Source: Betaproteobacteria bacterium
GTDB lineage: Bacteria > Pseudomonadota > Gammaproteobacteria > Burkholderiales > Casimicrobiaceae
Reading direction: 5' to 3'
NCBI GenBank assembly: GCA_005888955.1
Contig: VBCS01000400.1
Span: 1 to 14,482, forward strand
Length of the DNA: 14,482 bases
Shown: positions 1 through 8,922 of the stretch, piece by piece
How positions within the stretch are numbered: the first letter of the stretch is position 1
How the letters are laid out: every line of letters starts with the position of its first letter
Program-made: the position numbers and the translations under genes
Notes under the pieces: model-generated
Seen by the model: the letters and a program-made list of their open reading frames with translations, nothing else
Databases searched by the model: none
Told to the model about the DNA's origin: nothing

Positions 1-635
1 CAAACCACACCCGGAACCGGTTGCGTCTTGCCCATGCCGAGGGTTTCGATCTTGTCTCTGGCGACACCCTTCGACACCAGATAGTCGCGAACTGCGTTGG
101 CACGCCGCTCCGACAGTTTCTGGTTGTACGCTTGCGAACCGATGCGGTCCGTATGGCCCGTGACGAGCACGAGCTCGAGCTTGCTCACGTCGTTGAGCTT
201 GGCGATCACTTCTCTGTCGATCGCAGCCTTGCCTTCGGGCTTGAGAACGGCTTTGTCGAAGTCGAACAGCGCCTTGGTCGCCAGCGTGATCTTCTGCACC
301 TGCGGTGCGGGCGGCGGCGGGGCCGGAGGAGGCGGAGGTGGAGGAGGCGTTACCGCAGGCGCCGGGGCGGGCGCGGGGGCGGCCTTCGGAACTAGATCGG
401 GCTCGCATTCCACGATCGCCATCGCCGGGGTCCAATAGCCTGTTCTCCAGCATAGCGTGTCGTTTATTCCCGGCTTGCCGCCATAGGAGCCGCTGCGCCA
501 GATGTTGGCGTTGGGCTGGCCGTAGCCGAATAAAACGTAGCCGCTGTTCTGTGGATTTGCCTGGCCGAACGCCGCGGACCATAGCGTAGCAGCTGCCGCG
601 CCAGTCACCACGGTTGCAATTAGACGAAGTTTCAT
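1..635 (-). CDS. ompA: OmpA-family outer membrane protein with peptidoglycan-binding domain (partial, 3' end outside window)
   Basis: Read on the minus strand from the ATG at 635-633 to the window edge, giving 211 codons without a stop. Seen: a signal peptide at residues 1 to about 24-26 (MKLRLIATVV start, hydrophobic core, likely cleavage near AFGQA); a short N-terminal part with two cysteines (C62, C77) in a CWRTGYWTP context; a Pro/Ala-rich linker at about 83-111 including eight consecutive prolines; and an OmpA C-terminal domain from about 115 with FDFDKAVLKPEG, GHTDRIGSQAYN and LSERRANAV. The Asp of HTD and the Arg in LSERR match the residues that bind diaminopimelate in this family. The product is expected in the outer membrane or periplasm, anchoring the envelope to peptidoglycan. 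The part before the linker is only about 60 residues, too short for the eight-stranded barrel of E. coli OmpA. This short architecture is common in betaproteobacteria. A plausible ribosome site (AAGGGG) lies just upstream. The family call is firm; the symbol is by family. Confidence 0.9.
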   Translation of the reverse strand, partial: MKLRLIATVVTGAAAATLWSAAFGQANPQNSGYVLFGYGQPNANIWRSGSYGGKPGINDTLCWRTGYWTPAMAIVECEPDLVPKAAPAPAPAPAVTPPPPPPPPAPPPPAPQVQKITLATKALFDFDKAVLKPEGKAAIDREVIAKLNDVSKLELVLVTGHTDRIGSQAYNQKLSERRANAVRDYLVSKGVARDKIETLGMGKTQPVPGVV

Positions 636-714
636 CACTTTCACCCCTTGGCTTGAGTTATCGTGGTTTACCCGCTTCTTTTGACCTGGAACAGCAACTC
701 AGGCGCGGCCGACG

Positions 715-730
715 GCAAAGCGCGCTTTGC
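715..730. repeat. Perfect 16-bp palindrome at the predicted ompA transcription start
   Basis: The sequence GCAAAGCGCGCTTTGC equals its own reverse complement over all 16 bases. It lies 5 nt downstream of the proposed ompA -10 hexamer and spans the expected start point near 729. This placement would suit an operator for a dimeric repressor, or a stem at the very 5' end of the ompA transcript. The regulator is unknown. Confidence 0.5.
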
Positions 731-735
731 GCTTG

Positions 736-765
736 ACTATAGCATAGGGATTTTGGCGATTGCAA
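736..765 (-). promoter_or_regulatory. Candidate sigma70 promoter of ompA
   Basis: On the minus strand, TTGCAA (765-760) is followed after 18 nt by TATAGT (741-736), four and five matches respectively to the TTGACA and TATAAT consensus. Transcription would start near 729, giving an untranslated leader of about 95 nt before the ompA ATG at 635. The fit is by eye only; no expression data are available. Confidence 0.45.
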
Positions 766-768
766 AGT

Positions 769-803
769 TTCCCGCAACAACAGCTTGCGTGGTGTCGCGG
801 GAA
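769..803. repeat. Imperfect inverted repeat upstream of the ompA -35 element
   Basis: Arms of 11 bases (769-779, TTCCCGCAACA; 793-803, TGTCGCGGGAA) are complementary except at one position, separated by 13 nt. The dyad lies just upstream of the proposed ompA -35 box and within the presumed gyrA upstream region. It has no T-tract on either side, so it does not look like an intrinsic terminator. A regulator-binding dyad shared by the divergent genes is possible, but chance cannot be excluded. Confidence 0.35.
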
Positions 804-954
804 TACAACGGTCGTGATAAAGTTAGTTATTTTCCGCCCACGCCGGCACGGATCGGTCCCGGCGCGGTTACGAAGAGCTTCTGTGCCCCGGCGTCAAGGC
901 GACCGGACCGACGTCGCTTTTCATCCTTTCTGACGATAAAGAGCGCTTTTCCCG

Positions 955-3516
<2,562 letters not shown>

Positions 3517-3596
3517 CGCGCGACACCGCGCACCGCAAGTTTCGTCGAGAAACGCAGCGACGCGGTGACGGTGACCCAGCGCCCAGCGGACGAGCC

Positions 3597-4685
3597 ATGG
3601 CCGACGATCAAGAACGCAACGAAGGAGCGGAGCTGCAGCGCCACCGCGCTGCCATCGACGTCCTCGATCGCGAGTTGCTGCGGCTTATCTCCGAACGCGC
3701 CCGGCACGCGCAGGCGATCGGCGCGCTCAAGAACGGTCCGGCGTACCGGCCGGAGCGCGAAGCGCAAGTGCTTCGCCGCGTTCAGGCGGAGAACCTCGGG
3801 CCGCTGTCGGATGCCGCGGTGGGCCGCGTCTTTCGCGAGGTCATGTCGGCCTGTCTCGCGCTGGAGCAAAAACTAGCGGTCGCGTATCTCGGGCCGGCCG
3901 GCACCTACAGCCACGCCGCAGTCACGCGTCATTTCGGTGATTCCGTGGTCGCCGAGCCCTGCGGTTCGATCGACGAGGTGTTCCGCGCCGCCGAGGGCGG
4001 GCGCACCGACTACGCCGTCGTGCCGGTCGAGAATTCGACCGAGGGCGCCGTGGGTCGTACACTCGATCTCATGTGCCAGACGCCGCTTACGATCGTCGGC
4101 GAGATCAAGCTGCGGATCGTGCAGAATCTTCTGGCCAAGGATGTGGCGCTCGACGCGGTAACCCGGGTGTATTCGCATGCGCAGTCGCTGGCGCAATGCG
4201 TGCAGTGGCTGGCGCGCCATCTTCCGTCGGCGGCGCGGGTTGCGGTTGCGAGCAACGCAGAGGCCGCCCGGCTCGCCGCGGGAGAATCTGGCGCCGCGGC
4301 GATCGCCGGCGAGGCCGCTGCCGCAATCTACGGCCTCGATATCGTCGCGGCGCACATCGAGGACGAGCCGAACAACACGACGCGCTTCTGGGTCCTCGGC
4401 CAACACGCCGCGGCGCCCTCGGGCAAGGACGAAACCTCGCTCGTGATGTCGGCGCAAAACCGGCCCGGTGCGATGTACGCATTGCTCGAGCCCTTCGCCA
4501 AGCACGGCGTGAGCATGTCGCGACTCGAGTCGCGTCCGGCGCGCACCGGATTGTGGGAGTATCTATTTTTCGTCGATCTCGACGGCCACTGCGACGATCC
4601 CGCCGTCGCCGCGGCGCTCGCCGAGCTGCGCCAGCGCGCACCGTTCCTCAAGCTGCTCGGTTCGTATCCGGCCGCAGTCGCTTGA
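3597..4685 (+). CDS. pheA: Bifunctional chorismate mutase / prephenate dehydratase (P-protein)
   Basis: Converts chorismate to prephenate and then to phenylpyruvate, the committed route to phenylalanine, in the cytoplasm. At 362 residues it has the usual P-protein length. Domains: an AroQ-type chorismate mutase helix bundle at about 11-92 (HRAAIDVLDRELLRLISER); prephenate dehydratase at about 94-270 (AYLGPAGTYSHAA, VPVENSTEGAVGRTLD, and the catalytic NNTTRFWVLG with T262-R263-F264); and an ACT regulatory domain at about 280-358. The ACT domain keeps RPGAMYALL and ESRP (311-314), the motifs that bind phenylalanine, so feedback inhibition is expected. The ATG at 3597 is the best start; the ribosome site before it is weak. 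hisC begins 28 nt after the TGA, so the two are probably one transcript. Confidence 0.97.
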   Translation: MADDQERNEGAELQRHRAAIDVLDRELLRLISERARHAQAIGALKNGPAYRPEREAQVLRRVQAENLGPLSDAAVGRVFREVMSACLALEQKLAVAYLGPAGTYSHAAVTRHFGDSVVAEPCGSIDEVFRAAEGGRTDYAVVPVENSTEGAVGRTLDLMCQTPLTIVGEIKLRIVQNLLAKDVALDAVTRVYSHAQSLAQCVQWLARHLPSAARVAVASNAEAARLAAGESGAAAIAGEAAAAIYGLDIVAAHIEDEPNNTTRFWVLGQHAAAPSGKDETSLVMSAQNRPGAMYALLEPFAKHGVSMSRLESRPARTGLWEYLFFVDLDGHCDDPAVAAALAELRQRAPFLKLLGSYPAAVA

Positions 4686-4713
4686 AGACCAACCCGCCTC
4701 GATCTGCGTCGCG

Positions 4714-5838
4714 ATGAAAGCCGATAAGCTCGCCGGGGCGCGAGTCGCCACGCAGGCTCCGGAATACGTCCGCCGCATTGCACCGTACGTGCCGGGCAAG
4801 CCAATCGACGAGCTCGCGCGTGAGTATGGATTGGCGGCAGATGCGATCATCAAGCTGGCTTCGAATGAGAATCCACGCGGGCCGAGTCGCAAGGTAGGCG
4901 AAGCGATTGCCGCTGCGGCAGCCGATGTCACCCGCTATCCCGACGGCAACGGCTTCGAGTTGAAGCACGCGCTCGCGGCCCGTTACGGCCTCGGCCGCGA
5001 GCAGATTGTGCTGGGCAACGGCTCGAACGACGTGCTCGAGCTGGCGACGCAGGCGTTTCTTCGTCCCGGCGATCACACCGTGTACTCGCGACATGCGTTC
5101 GCGGTGTATCCGCTGGCGACGCAAGCGCGCGGAGCGATCGGGATCGAGGTTCCGGCGCACGACTACGGGCACGACCTGGAGGCGATGGGAAAGTCAATCA
5201 CGGCGAGCACGCGCGTGGTCTTCATCGCCAATCCGAATAATCCCACCGGCACGTGGTTGCCCGTGTCCTCGGTCAAGGCTTTTCTCGATCACGTGCCGCG
5301 CGAAGTAGTCGTCGTGCTCGACGAGGCTTACGACGAGTACCTCGATGCAGAACAGCAATCGCCGAGCGCGGGTTGGATCGCCGAGCACCCCAATCTGATC
5401 GTTTCGCGCACGTTCTCCAAGGCGTACGGGCTGGCCGGGCTTCGCGTCGGCTTCGGCATGATGGACGCGAACGTGGCGGATCTGCTCAATCGCGTGCGCC
5501 AGCCGTTCAACGTCAACTCGGTTGCGCAGGCTGCCGCGCTCGCGGCGCTCGCAGATACCGATTACGTTGCCGAGAGTGCGGCGCTCAACCGCGCGGGACT
5601 GCGCGCGCTTGGGACAGCACTCGACGCGATGGGCGTTACCTACGTGCCATCGCATGCCAATTTCATCCTGATCCATGTCGGCGACGCCTCGGCGGTTTAT
5701 GAAGGTCTGTTGCGCCAGGGAGTGATCGTCAGGCCGGTTGCTAGCTACGGCTTGCCGCAGCACCTGCGCGTGACGGTGGGCCTGCCTCACGAAATCGAGC
5801 GGTTCGTCGCCGCGCTCGCCTCGGCGCTGCACCGATGA
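4714..5838 (+). CDS. hisC: Histidinol-phosphate / aromatic amino acid aminotransferase
   Basis: A PLP-dependent class I/II aminotransferase of 374 residues, HisC family. Seen: substrate and cofactor motifs LASNENPRGPS (48-58), RYPDGNG, GNGSNDVLEL (101-110), ANPNNPTGT (172-180), LDEAYDEY (202-209) and the PLP lysine K236 in SRTFSKAYGLAGLRVGF. Histidinol-phosphate aminotransferases can also transaminate phenylpyruvate and 4-hydroxyphenylpyruvate. Lying between pheA and tyrA rather than among his genes, this copy likely supplies the last step of phenylalanine and tyrosine synthesis; that is inferred from context. A second hisC in the his operon would be expected elsewhere. The gene ends in ATGA, where its TGA overlaps the tyrA ATG, suggesting translational coupling. 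Confidence 0.95.
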   Translation: MKADKLAGARVATQAPEYVRRIAPYVPGKPIDELAREYGLAADAIIKLASNENPRGPSRKVGEAIAAAAADVTRYPDGNGFELKHALAARYGLGREQIVLGNGSNDVLELATQAFLRPGDHTVYSRHAFAVYPLATQARGAIGIEVPAHDYGHDLEAMGKSITASTRVVFIANPNNPTGTWLPVSSVKAFLDHVPREVVVVLDEAYDEYLDAEQQSPSAGWIAEHPNLIVSRTFSKAYGLAGLRVGFGMMDANVADLLNRVRQPFNVNSVAQAAALAALADTDYVAESAALNRAGLRALGTALDAMGVTYVPSHANFILIHVGDASAVYEGLLRQGVIVRPVASYGLPQHLRVTVGLPHEIERFVAALASALHR

Positions 5839-6737
5839 CGATCTCCCGGATCGGCAAGCTCGTCGTCGTCGGCGTTGGACTTATCGGAGGCTCGTTCGCG
5901 CTCGCGCTCAAGCGCTCCGGTGCGGCCGGAACCGTGGTCGGCGTCGGTCGCAGTAGAGGGAATCTCGACGCCGCACAGCGGCGCGGCATCGTTGATCGCA
6001 GCTTTGCGCTCGACCAGACCTGGACTGCGGAGCTCGCCGACGCCGACCTCGTGCTGCTCGCAACGCCGGTTGGCCAGATGCGGTCGCTGTTTGCAGCGAT
6101 GGCGCAGCACCTCGGTCCGCGGACTGTGGTGACCGACGCGGGCAGCACCAAACAGGACGTCATCGCGGTTGCGCGCGAATGTCTCGGCAGCGCTCTGCCG
6201 CGGTTCGTGCCCGGGCATCCGATTGCCGGCACGGAGCATTCCGGATCGGTCGCGGCATTCGATGCGCTGTTCCGCGACAAGCACGTCGTGCTGACACCGC
6301 TTGCCGAGACCGACCCCGAGGCGCTGGCGCGGGTCGCCGACTGCTGGACGCGGTGTGGTGCCGTCGTGCGCAAGCTCGACGCGGCACGCCACGACGCCAT
6401 TTTCGCCGCGGTGAGCCACTTGCCGCACGTGCTTGCCTTCGCGCTGGTTGCCGAGGTCGCGGCGCGACCCGACGCCGACGAATGCTTCGCGTTCGCGGGC
6501 AGCGGCTTCCGCGACTTCACCCGCCTGGCGAGCGGGCATTCGGGCATGTGGCGCGACGTCTGCCTTGCCAATCGCGATGCGCTGCGGCGCGATCTGGTCT
6601 CGTATCGCGACGAGCTCGAGCGCGTCGAAACGTTGTTGGCCGCGGCTGACGGTGACGGCCTGCTGCGTCTGTTCGAGCGCGCCCGCGCGATCCGCGACGG
6701 CTGGCTCGAGCGCCAGAGCGGCGGCGAAGAAGTCTAG
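5835..6737 (+). CDS. tyrA: Prephenate/arogenate dehydrogenase
   Basis: Oxidatively decarboxylates prephenate (or arogenate) on the way to tyrosine. At 300 residues it is a single-function TyrA with neither a fused chorismate mutase nor an ACT domain. The N-terminal Rossmann fold has LVVVGVGLIGGSFALALKR (9-27), and LLATPV follows at about 74-79. The catalytic region has PGHPIAGTEHSG (126-137), with the histidine used in hydride transfer, and the C-terminal helical domain has SHLPHVLAFAL (194-204). The start ATG overlaps the hisC stop by 4 nt. The stop is TAG; aroA begins 26 nt later. Prephenate versus arogenate preference cannot be read from the sequence. Confidence 0.95.
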   Translation: MTISRIGKLVVVGVGLIGGSFALALKRSGAAGTVVGVGRSRGNLDAAQRRGIVDRSFALDQTWTAELADADLVLLATPVGQMRSLFAAMAQHLGPRTVVTDAGSTKQDVIAVARECLGSALPRFVPGHPIAGTEHSGSVAAFDALFRDKHVVLTPLAETDPEALARVADCWTRCGAVVRKLDAARHDAIFAAVSHLPHVLAFALVAEVAARPDADECFAFAGSGFRDFTRLASGHSGMWRDVCLANRDALRRDLVSYRDELERVETLLAAADGDGLLRLFERARAIRDGWLERQSGGEEV

Positions 6738-6763
6738 GCAGGCGCGTCTCGCTGCGGCACGCG

Positions 6764-8047
6764 ATGGAATATCTCGATCTCGCGCCCGTCGCCCGGATGG
6801 CGGGCACGGTGCGACTGCCCGGATCCAAGAGCATCTCCAATCGCACGCTGCTGCTGGCGGCGCTCGCCCGCGGCACGACCAAGGTCGCGGGCTTGCTCGA
6901 CGCCGACGACGTTCTGCGCATGCTGGAAGCATTGCGCACGCTGGGTGTGCGCATCGAGTCCGGCGAGGACTCGCGCGATTGGGTCGTGCACGGCGTCGGC
7001 GGCAGCTTCGGCGTCAAGCGCGCACGCCTTTTTCTCGGCAACGCCGGCACCGCATTGCGGCCATTGACGGCGGTGCTGGCGTTCTCCGGTGGAGAGTACG
7101 AACTCTCCGGCGTCGCTCGCATGCACGAGCGCCCGATCGGCGATCTGGTCGACGCGCTGCGCACGCTCGGCGCAGAGATCGGTTATCTCGGCAACGAAGG
7201 GTTTCCGCCGCTCGCGATCGGTCGCGGCAATCTGCGGCTCGGCGGCAGCGTCGCGATCCGCGGCGGTGTTTCGAGCCAGTTCGTGAGCTCGCTCCTGCTC
7301 GCCTTGCCGCTTGGCGGCAGCGCGATGACCGTCGACATCGCCGACGAGCTCATCTCGAAGCCGTACGTAGAGATGACGCTTAACCTGATGGCGCGTTTCG
7401 GCGTCGCAGTCGAGCGCGAGGACTGGCACCGCTTGCACGTTCCCTCAACCCATGGCTATGTGAGCCCCGGTTCGATCGCCGTCGAAGGCGACGCATCTTC
7501 GGCCTCGTATTTCCTGGCTGCGGGCGCGATCGGTGGCGGTCCCGTGCGCGTCGAGGGTGTCGGGCGCGACAGCATCCAGGGCGACGTGCGCTTCGCCGAC
7601 ACGCTCGCGGCCATGGGCGCGGTGATCGAGCGCGGAGTGGATTGGATCGAGGTCCGAGGCACCAGGCCATTGCGGCCCATCGACGCCGACTTCAACCGCA
7701 TGCCTGACGCCGCCATGACGGCGGCAATCGCTGCGCTCTTCGCGGCGGGGACGTCGACCTTGCGCAACATCGGCAGCTGGCGAGTGAAGGAGACCGACCG
7801 CATCGCTGCGATGGCCGCGGAACTTGCCAAACTGGGCGCCGAAGTCGCTGCCGGGCCCGACTGGCTGTCGATCGCACCACCGGCCCGGTGGCTGCCTGCG
7901 ACGATCGACACCTACGACGATCATCGTATCGCGATGTGCTTCTCGCTCGCCGCGCTCGGCGGCGTGCCGGTCCGCATCAACGACCCGCAGTGTGTGCGCA
8001 AGACGTTTCCGCAGTATTTCGACGCCTTTCGTGCTCTGGCGCGATGA
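6764..8047 (+). CDS. aroA: 3-phosphoshikimate 1-carboxyvinyltransferase (EPSP synthase, class I)
   Basis: Joins shikimate 3-phosphate and phosphoenolpyruvate to form EPSP, the step before chorismate. It has 427 residues, equal to the E. coli enzyme. Motifs: LPGSKSISNRTLLLAALA near the N-terminus, LFLGNAGTALRPLTA at 89-103, SSQFVSSLL, PDAAMT with the catalytic Asp at D315, WRVKETDRIAAMA, DTYDDHRIAMCFSLAAL and VRKTFPQYF. G95 and P100 correspond to E. coli G96 and P101, so this is the glyphosate-sensitive class I type. The usual NHIPDAAM reads NRMPDAAM here; the altered positions are not catalytic. The TGA overlaps the cmk ATG in ATGA. Confidence 0.97.
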   Translation: MEYLDLAPVARMAGTVRLPGSKSISNRTLLLAALARGTTKVAGLLDADDVLRMLEALRTLGVRIESGEDSRDWVVHGVGGSFGVKRARLFLGNAGTALRPLTAVLAFSGGEYELSGVARMHERPIGDLVDALRTLGAEIGYLGNEGFPPLAIGRGNLRLGGSVAIRGGVSSQFVSSLLLALPLGGSAMTVDIADELISKPYVEMTLNLMARFGVAVEREDWHRLHVPSTHGYVSPGSIAVEGDASSASYFLAAGAIGGGPVRVEGVGRDSIQGDVRFADTLAAMGAVIERGVDWIEVRGTRPLRPIDADFNRMPDAAMTAAIAALFAAGTSTLRNIGSWRVKETDRIAAMAAELAKLGAEVAAGPDWLSIAPPARWLPATIDTYDDHRIAMCFSLAALGGVPVRINDPQCVRKTFPQYFDAFRALAR

Positions 8048-8724
8048 GTGACGCTGACCCGCCGGTCATTGCGGTCGACGGTCCGGCGGCATCGGGCAAA
8101 GGGACGATCGCCTAAGGCGTCGCCCGGGCACTGGGTTTTCACTATCTCGACAGCGGCTCGCTCTACCGTCTGGTGGCGCTGAAAGCGCTACAGGCCGGCA
8201 TACCGCTCGAGGACGGCCCGCGGCTCGCGCAGGCCGCGGCGGGCATGACCACCGCGTTTCCCCAAGAAAGGATCGAGCTCGACGGTGCCGATGTCACCGC
8301 GGCGATTCGCAGCCCCGCCATCAGCGCCGCGGCGTCCCAGGTCGCCGTCTTCCCCGAGGTCCGGCGCGCACTGCTGGCCCGGCAACGGGCGTTCCGGCGT
8401 CCGCCCGGCCTGGTTGCGGATGGCCGCGACATGGGAACGGTGGTCTTTCCCGACGCCTTGCCCAAGGTTTATGTCACGGCGAGCGCCGAAGAGCGGGCGA
8501 GGCGCCGTTATAAGCAGTTGATAGAAAAAGGAAACCCAGTTACACTTGCCGGTCTTTTGCGTGAGATCCGGGAACGGGATGCGCGTGACAGCACCCGCGC
8601 GGCAGCGCCGCTTCGAACCGCCGCCGACGCAATCGTCCTGGATACGACCGACATGTCGATCGACGCAAGCATCGCCTTCGTGGTGGAGCAGTTCCGGGCG
8701 TTGCGTGCGCAGAGCGAGCGCTAG
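8044..8724 (+). pseudogene. cmk: Cytidylate kinase gene interrupted by an in-frame TAA at codon 24
   Basis: Cytidylate kinase phosphorylates CMP and dCMP with ATP. The full frame is 227 codons, normal for the family. Codons 1-23 encode the N-terminus with the P-loop GPAASGKGT (13-21). Codon 24 at 8113-8115 is TAA. The same frame then resumes with GVARALGFHYLDSGSLYRL, DGRDMGTVVFPDA, the LID-like EERARRRYKQL and DTTDMSID, ending in TAG. No indel is present. CAA (Gln) is the simplest ancestral codon, since family members often have Gln, Ser or Lys there. Translation stopping at 24 gives an inactive stub. Restart at GTG 8173 would lack the P-loop. Unless the stop is a sequence error or is read through, the gene is broken. 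The start overlaps aroA by 4 nt. The identification is firm; the inactivation is not. Confidence 0.9.
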
Positions 8725-8922
8725 AGCACAACGTCGCTTGCAGAAGCAGGCAAGTCGAGAGCGGCTGAGAGAGCACTGGCAGCAAGCACCAGCAGGAAAC
8801 GAGGGGCAACAGAGCGCCGTCGCGCCGGACTTGAGAGAGGGCAGTCTCCAAGCGACGGGATGACCAACCGACCCGCCGTCACGCCCGTGGCGACGGACAA
8901 CGCAATAGGACAACGATTACTC
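8725..8922 (+). promoter_or_regulatory. rpsA 5' leader region
   Basis: This 198-nt gap lies between the cmk TAG and the chosen rpsA ATG. From 8741 to 8820 there are only 4 T in 80 bases, with many GCA, GAG and AGC steps. In the rpsA reading frame there is no stop from 8725 to the ATG, but the amino acids do not resemble any family. In E. coli the rpsA leader mediates autogenous control by S1; a similar role here is inferred from position and not from a recognised structure. I found no clear -35/-10 pair. AGGA at 8907-8910 could serve as the ribosome site. Confidence 0.45.

Larger units (their letters stand above)
636..954. other. Divergent intergenic region between ompA and gyrA
   Basis: This 319-nt region separates the diverging ompA (minus) and gyrA (plus) genes and must hold the promoters of both. 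It is more AT-rich than the surrounding genes between about 733 and 835. It contains a sigma70-like promoter reading toward ompA, a perfect 16-bp palindrome and an imperfect inverted repeat, each listed separately. I could not find a convincing -35/-10 pair for gyrA. The AT-rich stretch near 815-833 is the likeliest place, but no spacing fits well. No small gene in either direction has coding features I would trust. Confidence 0.8.

Noticed and set aside
300..390. GC-rich repeat-like tract as a tandem repeat or the plus-strand Arg/Gly-rich frames there as genes
   Set aside because: It is the codon pattern of the Pro/Ala-rich linker of the minus-strand OmpA protein.
3539..3553. A small hairpin (GTTTC / GAAAC) after gyrA as a terminator
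   Set aside because: The stem is only 5 bp and has no T-run, so it is not a credible intrinsic terminator.
8860..8922. ATG 8860 as the start of rpsA
   Set aside because: The 21 extra residues do not resemble S1 proteins, and ATG 8923 has a ribosome site and the expected N-terminus.
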